Below are positions 42,735-52,235 of a DNA stretch of 64,000 bases, in pieces (the stretch's first letter is position 1; the number at the start of each line of letters is the position of its first letter). The stretch is from an uncultured Clostridia bacterium (GTDB taxonomy: Bacteria; Bacillota; Clostridia; Peptostreptococcales; Anaerovoracaceae): assembly GCA_938046095.1 (NCBI GenBank), contig CALIXS010000013.1, forward strand, positions 1 to 64,000. The letters are read 5' to 3'. Made by a program: the position numbers and the translations under genes. The notes below the pieces were generated by a model that did not search any database, was not told the origin of the DNA, and was given only the letters and a program-made list of their open reading frames with translations.

Positions 42735-45700
42735 ACGATTGGAAATGCACGGATTCAAATCATTTTCAGATCCTGTAATAATAGAATTTCATGAGGGGAT
42801 AACGTGCATAGTGGGACCAAACGGCAGCGGGAAGAGCAATATAAGCGATGCGATAAGATGGGTTCTTGGTGAACAAAGTCCCAAGGCTTTACGTGGCGGT
42901 AAGATGGAAGAGGTTATTTTTGCAGGTACGACCAACAGGAAGTCAAGAGGTATGGCTGAGGTAGTACTTGTGATAGACAATTCCACGCACATACTCGATA
43001 TCGATTACAGCGAGGTCGCCATAACGAGAAGGATGTACCGGTCGGGTGAGAGCGAATATCTGATTAACGACAATCCTTGCAGACTGAGAGATATACGCGA
43101 GCTCATAATGGATACGGGTATAGGCGTTGACGGGTACTCGATAATCGGTCAGGGCAAGATAGCCGATATAGTGAGCACGAAGCCGGAGTCGAGGCGAGAA
43201 ATATTTGAGGAAGCGGCAGGCGTCGTAATGTACAAGACGAAACGCCAGGAGGCCGAAAGAAAGCTCGAGTCAACATCTAACAACCTCGAACGCGTGACTG
43301 ATATAATAAGCGAGATAGAAAGCCGTATAGGAGGGCTCAGGGAGGACAGTGCAAGGGCTAAAGAATATCTGACACTCAGGGAGAGCTATAAGAGTCTTGA
43401 GATAAATATCATTTTGCATGACGTCGAGGCGGCGGATGAAGCAACTGCAGCTTTCCGAAACGATATGGCAGAGCTTAAAGGCAAAATAGACGAGACGGAG
43501 CTTCAGGCGTCCGGGGCGGCCGCCGAAAACGATGCGTTGCAGGCCAGACGAGGAGATATCGACAGGCTTGTGAGCGAGCTGCGAAGCAGCGTGCTTGAGA
43601 CGGTCAATCGTATAAACGAGATAACAAACAGAGATCAGGTGAGCAGAGAAAAGCTTGCGGGCATAGAAAATGAGCAGGAGATACTCGCGCGCGACAGTGA
43701 GAAGCTGCACGCGAGGCTAAAGGAGGACAGATCTTCTCTTGCGGCGCTCGAAGAGGAGCTTAAGAGCATTGACGGCGAAACGAAAAAGGCTGAAGAAGTA
43801 CTCAGGGAAGCGATAAGTGCATATAATCAGGCGGCATCCGTTCAGGCTCAGGCTTCCGCAAAGGCCGATGAGGCGCGGAGCGCGCTGTTCGATTTTCATA
43901 ACAGAAAGTCGTCTGCCGAAAGCGATGCGGCAGGTACGGATGCATTGGCGGACAGTTTAAGAACGCGCAGAAGCGAACTTTTGGTCATGAGCGATGCAAG
44001 CGGGAGAGCATTGACCGACGCCGGCGATAAGGTGAAAAAGATCGTGGAGGATATTAAGTGTGCACGTGAGCGCCTTGAGGCTGTGGAACGCGATATTGCC
44101 GAACTTTCGGCGGCAGGCGGCGAAGCCGGTGACGAGCTCGACTCGCTCAGGAAAACAGCGGCGGACAGAAGTCTCGAGATAAGCAGACTTTCCTCGAGGC
44201 GCAGAACTATTCAAGAGCTTGAAAGCAATTACGACGGCTATAATTTCGGCGTGCGGTCACTGATGAAAGCGGGGCTTTCAGGTATCCTCGGCGTTGCGGC
44301 GGAGCTTATGGAGGTTCCGAAGGGATACGAAACAGCGATAGAGACGGCGCTCGGCGCGTCGATACAGAATATAATATGTGAGACCGACGAAGACGCGAAG
44401 CGCGGTGTCGAATTTCTCAAGAAAAACAGATCGGGAAGGCTGACATTTCTACCCGTAAAGACGCTCAGGGCGTCGAGGCATCCCATGCCGTCCGCGCTTT
44501 CGGGAGATATAGGATTTATCGGCATGGCTGCCGATATCGTAAGCTTCGAACCGCAATACGGTAATGTGTATACGTATCTTCTGGGGCGTGTTGCCGTCGT
44601 AAAAGACATGGACAGCGCGATAAGGCTTTCGCAGAGAGTAAACGGGCTCAGGTTTGTTACGCCCGAGGGAGAAATCGTAAACGCCTCCGGTGCGATAACA
44701 GGGGGTGCATACAAGAACAGGAGCGCCAATATCCTCGAGAGAAAAGCCGAGATATCGGAGCTCGCAGAGACGATAGAGAACATGACAAGGCAAAATGCCG
44801 AAGCTTCGGCGGCTGCGGAGAAGCTGAAGGTTAAGATCAAAAAAACGGCAGAGACCCTTTCATCAAAACAGCGCGAAAAGAGCGGACTCGACATAGATAT
44901 CAGCTCGCTGGAAAGCACACTCAGCGCGGCTAAAAGCGACCTCGGCCGCGAGACGGAGGCGAAGGACCGTATCGTACGGGAACTTTCGGATATCGGTGTA
45001 AGGCTTGCCGAATCGGAGGAGCTAAAATCGGGTGCAAAGGCAAAGATAGCCGAAGCGGAAATGATGATAACCGAAACGGAGTCGTTGATAGAAGACGCGC
45101 TTAAGGCTTCGGAGGAGGCTAAAGAGGAGACGGGCCTCAGGAGCGAAGAGGTAACAAAGGCGAGGATCGCTCTGAATGATATAAGGACGCGCCTTGAGTC
45201 AAAGGACGCGCTCGTCCGGAGAATACGCGAAGAAATATACGGCTATGAGATGCAGATACGCGAAAAGGACGACAGAATCGACGACCTCGAACTGGAGCGG
45301 GAGGCGATAACGGACAGTACCGCAGGTTCGGATTCGCTCGACGAGTTAGAGCTCAGTAAGAGCGAGCTGGAAGTCAGGCTTGATGAAGCCGAAAAGGAAA
45401 GGGATGAGATCGCCGATAAGCAGAAGACGTTTGAAGCGGAGCGAAAAGAACGTGCAGGAGAGCTCAATGCGCTTAGGGATTCGCACTACAAGCTCGAAAT
45501 AAGGCTTGCCAAAGGCGAGTCACAGTCGGAGACGCTTAAGCAGAAGCTGTGGGACGAATTTGAGATATCTTACGCACAGGCTGAGGATCTTAAGGACGCG
45601 GGCATCGTATACTCGAGGGCGGTAAAAGAGGCGCGCGACATAAGAAGCAGGATGAGAGATCTCGGTGATGTTAACATAGGCGCGATTGCCGAATATGAGC

Positions 45701-46266
45701 AGGTGGCGGAAAGATATGAGTTCCTGACGGCTCAGCATGATGACATAGTTAAAGCACGGGATGAGCTTCTCGCCATAATAGAAGATATGGACAACACGAT
45801 CAAAGCCAGGTTTAAAGAAAACTTTGACGAGGTCGTTAAAAATTTCGAATCGATTTTTACGGAGCTGTTCGGAGGAGGCCAGGCGGAGTTGCGCCTCGAT
45901 GACGAAACCGATCCGCTCAACTCGGGTATAGAGATAGTCGCTCAGCCGCCGGGAAAGAAGCTGCAAAACATCAATCTCATGTCGGGCGGCGAAAAGACGA
46001 TGACTGCGATCGCACTCATGTTCGCGGTACTCAGGACGAAGCCGACACCGTTTTGTATACTTGACGAGGTAGAGGCGGCACTGGATGATACGAATATACA
46101 CAGATTCGCGGAGTATCTGAAAAAATTCGGAAATATTCAGTTCGCACTTGTGACTCATCAGAAAGCTACGATGGAGCATGCAGACGTTCTTTACGGCGTG
46201 ACGATGCCCGAACGCGGCATCTCCAAGCTTCTCAGTCTGAGGCTCGGAGACGATTTTGAGCTTTGA
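42724..46266 (+). CDS. smc: chromosome segregation protein SMC
   Basis: ATPase that compacts and segregates DNA as a dimer with ScpA/ScpB. 1180 aa. Head N: GPNGSGKSN (Walker A). Coiled coil 1 covers about 170-505, the hinge about 515-665 (GILGVAAELMEVPKGYETAIETALG), and coiled coil 2 about 670-1000. Head C: MSGGEKTM near 1086 and the Walker B ILDEVEAALDDTN. ATG 42724 (MYFKRLEMHGFKSF) matches the family N-terminus. The longer upstream frame lies inside rnc and is rejected. Followed by ftsY after 16 bases. Confidence 0.96.
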   Translation: MYFKRLEMHGFKSFSDPVIIEFHEGITCIVGPNGSGKSNISDAIRWVLGEQSPKALRGGKMEEVIFAGTTNRKSRGMAEVVLVIDNSTHILDIDYSEVAITRRMYRSGESEYLINDNPCRLRDIRELIMDTGIGVDGYSIIGQGKIADIVSTKPESRREIFEEAAGVVMYKTKRQEAERKLESTSNNLERVTDIISEIESRIGGLREDSARAKEYLTLRESYKSLEINIILHDVEAADEATAAFRNDMAELKGKIDETELQASGAAAENDALQARRGDIDRLVSELRSSVLETVNRINEITNRDQVSREKLAGIENEQEILARDSEKLHARLKEDRSSLAALEEELKSIDGETKKAEEVLREAISAYNQAASVQAQASAKADEARSALFDFHNRKSSAESDAAGTDALADSLRTRRSELLVMSDASGRALTDAGDKVKKIVEDIKCARERLEAVERDIAELSAAGGEAGDELDSLRKTAADRSLEISRLSSRRRTIQELESNYDGYNFGVRSLMKAGLSGILGVAAELMEVPKGYETAIETALGASIQNIICETDEDAKRGVEFLKKNRSGRLTFLPVKTLRASRHPMPSALSGDIGFIGMAADIVSFEPQYGNVYTYLLGRVAVVKDMDSAIRLSQRVNGLRFVTPEGEIVNASGAITGGAYKNRSANILERKAEISELAETIENMTRQNAEASAAAEKLKVKIKKTAETLSSKQREKSGLDIDISSLESTLSAAKSDLGRETEAKDRIVRELSDIGVRLAESEELKSGAKAKIAEAEMMITETESLIEDALKASEEAKEETGLRSEEVTKARIALNDIRTRLESKDALVRRIREEIYGYEMQIREKDDRIDDLELEREAITDSTAGSDSLDELELSKSELEVRLDEAEKERDEIADKQKTFEAERKERAGELNALRDSHYKLEIRLAKGESQSETLKQKLWDEFEISYAQAEDLKDAGIVYSRAVKEARDIRSRMRDLGDVNIGAIAEYEQVAERYEFLTAQHDDIVKARDELLAIIEDMDNTIKARFKENFDEVVKNFESIFTELFGGGQAELRLDDETDPLNSGIEIVAQPPGKKLQNINLMSGGEKTMTAIALMFAVLRTKPTPFCILDEVEAALDDTNIHRFAEYLKKFGNIQFALVTHQKATMEHADVLYGVTMPERGISKLLSLRLGDDFEL

Positions 46267-46282
46267 TGATTACGGAGGATCA

Positions 46283-47179
46283 ATGGCAATCATAGAAGAA
46301 AAGAAAAAGGGCTTCTTCGGCAAACTGTCGGAGAGGATATCTGATGCGCTTATGGCTCGTGCGACGATAGACGACGAGCTTCTCGACGAGCTCGAGGAGA
46401 TACTCATAACCGGCGACATAGGCATGGAAACTACGATGAGGATCATGCAGGATCTGCGCGACCACATCAAAATAAACCATATAACGAAGCCGGAGAGAAT
46501 AAAGGATTCGCTCGTAAATGTAATAACTATGGTTGCGGACAAGGGCAGCAGGTGCAGACTGTCCGACAAGAGTCCCCTCATAATACTGATGATAGGCATC
46601 AACGGCGGAGGAAAGACGACCTCTATAGCCAAGCTCGGCAACATGCTCCGCGGGCAGGGCAAGACCGTAATGCTCGCAGCTGCCGACACGTTCAGGGCTG
46701 CCGCCGGAGAACAGCTCGAGATCTGGGGCGATCGCATAGGCGTAAATACAGTGAGACATCAGGAAGGTGCAGATCCGTCTGCCGTAATATACGATGCGAT
46801 ACAGTCCGCAAAGGCCAAAGGTATAGATGTTCTGATCTGCGATACGGCGGGCCGTCTGCAAAACAAGCGCAATCTCATGAACGAGCTCGAAAAGATGAAC
46901 AAAGTTATAACTCGGGAATGGCCCGAGGCGGACAGAGAGACGCTGCTGGCGCTCGATGCTACGACGGGTAAAAATGCCATATCGCAGGCAAAAGAATTCG
47001 ACGAGGCGGCAAAGATTACCGGCATTTTTCTCACAAAGCTCGACGGCACAGCCAAAGGCGGTATAGCCGTTACCGTTACGGATGAGTTCGATATCCCCAT
47101 CAAATTCATCGGCGTGGGTGAGAAAATAGAGGATATAAGGCCGTTCGATGCGCGCGAATTCGCCGGAGGTATTTTCTGA
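46283..47179 (+). CDS. ftsY: signal recognition particle receptor FtsY
   Basis: SRP receptor GTPase at the membrane. 298 aa. N-domain 1-90; G-domain with GINGGGKTTSIAKL (G1), DTFRAAAGEQLEIW, DTAGRLQNKRNLM and TKLDGTAKGG. The long acidic A domain of enterobacterial FtsY is missing, as usual in Firmicutes. ATG 46283 follows GGAGG by 4 bases; a TTG start 27 bases earlier is in frame but lacks an RBS. The stop shares a base with der (TGATG). Confidence 0.95.
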   Translation: MAIIEEKKKGFFGKLSERISDALMARATIDDELLDELEEILITGDIGMETTMRIMQDLRDHIKINHITKPERIKDSLVNVITMVADKGSRCRLSDKSPLIILMIGINGGGKTTSIAKLGNMLRGQGKTVMLAAADTFRAAAGEQLEIWGDRIGVNTVRHQEGADPSAVIYDAIQSAKAKGIDVLICDTAGRLQNKRNLMNELEKMNKVITREWPEADRETLLALDATTGKNAISQAKEFDEAAKITGIFLTKLDGTAKGGIAVTVTDEFDIPIKFIGVGEKIEDIRPFDAREFAGGIF

Positions 47180-48501
47180 TGAGTAAACCTGTGGTTGCCG
47201 TAGTCGGCAGGCCGAATGTCGGCAAATCGACTTTTTTTAACAAAATAGTCGGCAGGCGCGTATCTATCGTTGAAGACACACCCGGTGTGACGAGAGACCG
47301 CATATACGCGCAGGCCGAATGGAACGGCCGCGTCTTTGATATGATCGATACGGGCGGCATCGAGCCGGACTCAAAGGATATCATACTCTCCCGGATGAGG
47401 GAGCAGGCGCAGGTGGCCGTCGATATGGCGGACGTTATAATCTTCATGGTGGACGGCAGAGAGGGAATGACCGCCGCCGACGAGGAGGTCGCCGGTATGC
47501 TCAGGCGTACAGGCAAAAAAATCATGCTTTTGGTCAATAAAATAGACAATCCGCGCAAGCCTCCCGATAATTTATACGATTTTTATTCACTCGGTATAGG
47601 TGAGCCGATACCTATATCGGCGGCAAATCTGCTCAATCTCGGAGATGTGCTCGACGAGGTTGTGGAGAGTTTTCCGACCGGCAGCTACGACGATGATGAT
47701 GTGACAAAGATCGCTGTCACGGGAAAGCCGAACGTCGGAAAATCATCTCTCGTAAACGCACTTACAGGCGAAAACAGGGTCATAGTATCTCCCGTAGCCG
47801 GGACGACGCGCGATGCCATAGATACGCCTTTTGTCTGGAACGGTGAAGAATATCTCCTTATAGACACGGCGGGTATAAGGCGTAAAAGCAAAGTTTATGA
47901 AGATATAGAAAGGTACAGCGTTATCCGCGCGACGGCAGCGATCGAGCGCTCGGACGTCGCGCTTCTCATGATAGACGCTTCGGAAGGGCTGACCGAGCAG
48001 GATAAGAAGATTGCCGGCATCGCTCATGAGGCGGGCAAGGGTATCGTCATCGTCGTCAATAAATGGGATTTGATAGAAAAGGATACGGGCACGATGAAGG
48101 AGTTTACCGATAAGATCAAGAGCGAGCTTCTTTTCATGCCGTACGCACCCATAATATTCATTTCGGCAAAGACGGGAAAAAGAGTCGAACAGGTTATGAC
48201 GATGGCAAAATACGTTTCCGAAAAGAGGGCTCTTCGCGTGCCGACAGGTCAGCTGAACAGTCTCATACAGGATGCAATACTGATGAACCAGCCGCCTGCG
48301 GACAAGGGCAGGAGACTTAAGATATATTATGCGGCGCAGATAGGCGTGAAGCCGCCTCTCTTCTCGTTTTTAATAAACGACAGGCAGCTTACTCATTTTT
48401 CTTATTCACGTTATCTCGAAAACAAGATCAGAGATGCATTCGGATTTGAAGGAACATCCATCAAGCTCGTTTTTCGCGAAAGGGGAGTGAAGGAAGAATG
48501 A
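47179..48501 (+). CDS. der: ribosome assembly GTPase Der (EngA)
   Basis: Two tandem GTPase domains followed by a KH-like domain, needed for 50S assembly. 440 aa. G1 motifs: GRPNVGKST near 10 and GKPNVGKSS near 182. DTGG and DTAG form the two G3s, and NKID and NKWD the G4s. The KH-like domain is about 350-438. Followed by plsY with a 4-base overlap. Confidence 0.97.
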   Translation: MSKPVVAVVGRPNVGKSTFFNKIVGRRVSIVEDTPGVTRDRIYAQAEWNGRVFDMIDTGGIEPDSKDIILSRMREQAQVAVDMADVIIFMVDGREGMTAADEEVAGMLRRTGKKIMLLVNKIDNPRKPPDNLYDFYSLGIGEPIPISAANLLNLGDVLDEVVESFPTGSYDDDDVTKIAVTGKPNVGKSSLVNALTGENRVIVSPVAGTTRDAIDTPFVWNGEEYLLIDTAGIRRKSKVYEDIERYSVIRATAAIERSDVALLMIDASEGLTEQDKKIAGIAHEAGKGIVIVVNKWDLIEKDTGTMKEFTDKIKSELLFMPYAPIIFISAKTGKRVEQVMTMAKYVSEKRALRVPTGQLNSLIQDAILMNQPPADKGRRLKIYYAAQIGVKPPLFSFLINDRQLTHFSYSRYLENKIRDAFGFEGTSIKLVFRERGVKEE

Positions 48502-49091
48502 CAGCAAAGCTTGTAATACTTATCATTGCATCGTACACGATCGGCAACATTTCTCCTTCTACGATTCTCGCAAGATCCAGGGGGATAGATATTAAAGCCG
48601 CGGGAAGCGGTAATGCCGGAACGACTAACGCACTGCGCGTGCTCGGCCCCAAAGCCGCACTTATAACGCTTATTGTCGACATAGGCAAGGGTTTTTTACC
48701 GGCGGCTGTCGCGATGAAACTGCTCGGCCTGCCTTGGGCGGGCCTGTGTGCGCTTGCCGTTTTTGCAGGCCATGTATGGCCGGTTTTCCTCCGCTTTCGC
48801 GGCGGCAAGGGAGTGGCGGCGGCGTTCGGCGCAATTTTCGCCATCGATTGGAGGATAGCTTTGATATGCCTCGCCGCGGCAGCCGTCATCGTTTTGGTGT
48901 CGCGGATGGTGTCGCTCGGTTCGGTATCCGCCGCGGTGCTTTTTCCGGTACTTTGTTTTTTCATGAACGAAAAAATGCTGATAAGCGGCATAATAATGGC
49001 GGTTATACTCATTTTTAAACATAAAAGCAACATCGCAAGGATTGCCGAAGGAAAAGAAAACAGGCTGAACTTCAAAAAAAAGAAGTTCTGA
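48498..49091 (+). CDS. plsY: glycerol-3-phosphate acyltransferase PlsY
   Basis: Membrane enzyme that moves the acyl group from acyl-phosphate (made by PlsX) to glycerol 3-phosphate. 197 aa with five predicted membrane segments. Conserved loops: SGNAGTTNALRVLG, GHVWPVFLRFRGGKGVAAAFG and the C-terminal FKHKSNIARIAEGKENRL. RBS GGAAG. Sits between der and gpsA as in many Firmicutes. Confidence 0.95.
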   Translation: MTAKLVILIIASYTIGNISPSTILARSRGIDIKAAGSGNAGTTNALRVLGPKAALITLIVDIGKGFLPAAVAMKLLGLPWAGLCALAVFAGHVWPVFLRFRGGKGVAAAFGAIFAIDWRIALICLAAAAVIVLVSRMVSLGSVSAAVLFPVLCFFMNEKMLISGIIMAVILIFKHKSNIARIAEGKENRLNFKKKKF

Positions 49092-49117
49092 TATTATAAA
49101 AAAGGAGTTTTGATATT

Positions 49118-50104
49118 ATGAATATCGCTCAGACAGGTTTCGGAAGCTGGGGTACGGCTCTGGCACTGACGCTGGCGGACAAGGGTGAAACAGTTCGCGT
49201 CACGATGCGCAGCGGAGAAGAGCTTTTGCAGATAAAAAAAGACAGAGAAAACAAAAGGTACCTGCCCGGTGCGAAAATACCGGATAACGTCGTCTTTTAC
49301 GACGGGCTTAAGGAAACCCTCGAGGGGGCGGACACCGTTATCTTTGCAGTGCCTGCGCAAGGCTTCAGAGAAGCGCTCACTAAGGCTCTTCCTTACATGG
49401 AAGAAGGCGCGATAATCGTCAATGTCGCCAAAGGAATCGAGCTTGTAACGCTTATGAGAATGTCCGAAATAGCCTTCGGGCTTGCGGCGGATCATCCGTA
49501 TGTGGTTCTTTCGGGTCCTTCGCACGCCGAAGAGGTATGGAGGCGTCTTCCTACCACCGTTGCCGCAGCCTCACGCGATCCCGAAGCCGCAAAAAAAATA
49601 CAGTCGCTGTTTATGACGGACAGATTCAGAGTATATACGAACGATGATGTCACGGGCGTGGAAACGGGCGGCGCATTGAAAAATATCATGGCGCTCGGAG
49701 CGGGTATTTCAGACGGCCTGGGATTCGGCGACAATGCAAAGGCGGCGCTTATGACGAGAGGCATCGTGGAGATAATGAGGCTGGGCGCAGCGATTGGCGC
49801 AAAAAAAGAAACTTTTGCCGGACTCACAGGGATAGGAGATCTGATAGTTACATGTACGAGCGATCATTCGAGAAACCTGAGATGCGGAAGGCTCATAGGT
49901 CAGGGAGTAAAGCCGCAGGAAGCCGTGAAAGCGATCGGAATGGCAGTAGAGGGGATTTATACGTGTGAGGCTGCAGCATCGCTTGCGGAGCGCATGGGCG
50001 TTGAAATGCCTATTACGTTCAGCATACATGAGTGCCTGTCCGGGCGCATACAACCGACGAAGGCGATAGATATGCTGATGAACAGGAGCCCTAAGAGAGA
50101 ATAG
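49118..50104 (+). CDS. gpsA: glycerol-3-phosphate dehydrogenase [NAD(P)+]
   Basis: Reduces dihydroxyacetone phosphate to glycerol 3-phosphate, the acceptor used by PlsY encoded just upstream. 328 aa. Rossmann motif GFGSWGTALALTL; GPSHAEEV; GGALKNIMALGAGISDGLGFGDNAKAAL with the catalytic lysine, and GLTGIGDLIVTCTSDHSRN. RBS AAAAAGGAG. 2 bases between its stop and miaB. Confidence 0.95.
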   Translation: MNIAQTGFGSWGTALALTLADKGETVRVTMRSGEELLQIKKDRENKRYLPGAKIPDNVVFYDGLKETLEGADTVIFAVPAQGFREALTKALPYMEEGAIIVNVAKGIELVTLMRMSEIAFGLAADHPYVVLSGPSHAEEVWRRLPTTVAAASRDPEAAKKIQSLFMTDRFRVYTNDDVTGVETGGALKNIMALGAGISDGLGFGDNAKAALMTRGIVEIMRLGAAIGAKKETFAGLTGIGDLIVTCTSDHSRNLRCGRLIGQGVKPQEAVKAIGMAVEGIYTCEAAASLAERMGVEMPITFSIHECLSGRIQPTKAIDMLMNRSPKRE

Positions 50105-50106
50105 AT

Positions 50107-51435
50107 ATGACAGGCTTTCACATTACGACTTTCGGATGTCAGATGAATGAACACGATTCGGAAACGATCGCCGGTCTTCTGACAGAACGTGGTTTTGAAC
50201 AAAAAAATGACAGGCGTCTTGCATCCATAGAAATCATCAACACATGCTCGATCCGCGACAATGCCGATAAGCGTTTCTTCGGTACACTGGGGCAGCTGAA
50301 AAAGAGAAAGAAATCCGATCCGGACTTTGTTGTCGCCGTCTGCGGGTGTATGATGCAGCAGCAACACGTGGTCGATACGATTAAGCGGAAATATCCGTGG
50401 GTCGATATCGTGTTCGGCACGCACAATATCGAGGATGTCCCTCAGCTTATAGACAAGGTATATTCGGAAAAGACGAAGATAGTAGATGTTATAGATGATA
50501 CGGATACGATAGCCGAAGGGCTGCCCGCAAAGAGGCTTTATCGGCACAAGGCACTCGTAAACATAATGTTCGGCTGTAACAACTTCTGTACGTACTGCAT
50601 AGTACCGTACACGAGAGGGCGTGAAAAAAGCAGGATTCCGGAGGCAGTCACGGCGGAGGTTAAAGCGCTCGCCGCCGACGGGGTGAAGGAGGTTATGCTT
50701 CTCGGGCAGAACGTCAATTCATATAACGGCGGCGGGACGGATTTCGCCGGCCTCATCGAGCGAATAAACGGTGTTTCCGGCATCCGGCGCATAAGGTTTA
50801 TGACAAGCCACCCGAAGGATTTGTCGGACAGACTCATCAACACCTTTGTTAAATGCGATAAGCTCTGTCATAACATACATCTTCCGGTACAGTCGGGGAG
50901 CACTGAGGTGCTTAGGCGCATGAACAGGCATTATACACGCGATCATTATCTGGAGCTCGTCGACAGGCTAAGAGACAAGGTGCCGGATATTACGCTTTCG
51001 ACCGATATAATAGTAGGCTTCCCGGGTGAAACCGAAAAGCAGTTTGAGGAGACGCTGTCGCTTGTCGAACGGGTAAGGTATGATTCGGTGTTCACCTTTC
51101 TGTATTCCGTAAGGAACGGTACGCCTGCGGCGGGGTATGAAGACCGTGTCCCGGAGGATGTAAAGCACGAACGTTTCAATCGGCTCATCGAGTCGGTTAA
51201 TGCCATAAGTGCCGAAAAGAACAGAGAGTATGACGGAAAAACGTTCGAGGTGCTCGTTGACGGAACGAGCAAAAACAATAAAGGCGTTCTCTGCGGCAGA
51301 ACGGACGGGTTCAAGCTCGTAAACTTCCGCGGCGATAAATCCCTGGTGGGAACGATACAGAAGGTTAAGGTTACCGACGCAAAGACATTCAGCCTGTTCG
51401 GAGAGATCGTGCCGGACGGCAAGGGGGAAAGATGA
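50107..51435 (+). CDS. miaB: tRNA-2-methylthio-N6-dimethylallyladenosine synthase
   Basis: Radical SAM methylthiotransferase acting on i6A37 of tRNAs. 442 aa. The N-terminal UPF0004 domain has Cys ligands in FGCQMNEHDSE, NTCSIRDNAD and CGCMMQ. The radical SAM cluster is GCNNFCTYCIVPYTRGREKSR near 155-175. The TRAM domain is 375-440. N-terminal and cluster motifs fit MiaB better than MtaB or RimO. Overlaps the next gene by 4 bases. Confidence 0.94.
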   Translation: MTGFHITTFGCQMNEHDSETIAGLLTERGFEQKNDRRLASIEIINTCSIRDNADKRFFGTLGQLKKRKKSDPDFVVAVCGCMMQQQHVVDTIKRKYPWVDIVFGTHNIEDVPQLIDKVYSEKTKIVDVIDDTDTIAEGLPAKRLYRHKALVNIMFGCNNFCTYCIVPYTRGREKSRIPEAVTAEVKALAADGVKEVMLLGQNVNSYNGGGTDFAGLIERINGVSGIRRIRFMTSHPKDLSDRLINTFVKCDKLCHNIHLPVQSGSTEVLRRMNRHYTRDHYLELVDRLRDKVPDITLSTDIIVGFPGETEKQFEETLSLVERVRYDSVFTFLYSVRNGTPAAGYEDRVPEDVKHERFNRLIESVNAISAEKNREYDGKTFEVLVDGTSKNNKGVLCGRTDGFKLVNFRGDKSLVGTIQKVKVTDAKTFSLFGEIVPDGKGER

Positions 51436-52139
51436 ACAAAAAAAATGTAAATCCGATGCTTATGATGGCAGTGCTTCTTATTTTATTACGGATGGTGAGG
51501 GGTAACATGTTCTCACTTTCGTCGCTTTTGGATAAGCTGCTTTTGCTTCCTGCAATCATAATAGGGCTTTCCGTTCATGAATTCGCTCATGCGTTTGTGT
51601 CGGACAGACTCGGCGATCCGCTGCCGCGCGCGCAGGGGAGAGTTACCTTGAATCCTCTCAGGCATATTGACCCGATAGGCTTCGTTATGCTGCTTTTATG
51701 CGGCTTCGGCTGGGGAGTGCCTGTACAGATAGACCCGAGATATTACAAAAAAAAGAGAAGAGATGAGGCTTTAGTAGCCGTTGCGGGAGTGACGATGAAT
51801 TTTATAACGGCAGTCGTCTTCTGTTTTATTTTTCGGTTTGTCAGTCCGTTGCTGAGTGCCGGGAGAGGCATCGGAGGAATTATCGGGATGATGATCATTT
51901 ATACGGTTATGACTAATATCGTGCTTATGGTATTCAACCTCATACCTTGCCCTCCTCTTGACGGATTCAATATCATAACGCAGATATTTAACCTGAGGAA
52001 ATACGGCTGGTACCAAAAGGCGATGCAGTACGGATACTTCATTCTTTTGCTTTTCATAATACTTGGCGGCGCAGACTTAATTCTGTCGCCGGTCGTGTCT
52101 GTCATATATAACGGTATCATTAATCTTATATGTTACTAA
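51432..52139 (+). CDS. site-2 protease (M50) family membrane protein
   Basis: A 235-residue integral membrane metalloprotease-like protein. HExxH is in VHEFAHAF near residue 49, and the third metal-ligand motif is NLIPCPPLDGFNI near 175. About five membrane segments. It resembles the compact YwhC/YdgF-type group without PDZ or CBS domains. Substrate unknown. It ends the der-plsY-gpsA-miaB run and is followed by the clpB control region. Confidence 0.85.
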   Translation: MNKKNVNPMLMMAVLLILLRMVRGNMFSLSSLLDKLLLLPAIIIGLSVHEFAHAFVSDRLGDPLPRAQGRVTLNPLRHIDPIGFVMLLLCGFGWGVPVQIDPRYYKKKRRDEALVAVAGVTMNFITAVVFCFIFRFVSPLLSAGRGIGGIIGMMIIYTVMTNIVLMVFNLIPCPPLDGFNIITQIFNLRKYGWYQKAMQYGYFILLLFIILGGADLILSPVVSVIYNGIINLICY

Positions 52140-52144
52140 ATTTG

Positions 52145-52171
52145 TTAGCACTCTTTTCAAGTGAGTGCTAA
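52145..52171 (+). promoter_or_regulatory. CIRCE operator (HrcA site)
   Basis: TTAGCACTC, 9 bases, GAGTGCTAA: a perfect CIRCE inverted repeat. It should be bound by the heat-shock repressor HrcA and control clpB. A candidate promoter (TTGATT, 17 bp, TATCAT, 52179-52207) begins 7 bases downstream. Confidence 0.95.
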
Positions 52172-52235
52172 AAATGTCTTGATTTTTTATTTGAACAGGT
52201 TTATCATCTTATTCAGAGGAAAGGGGTGATAAACC

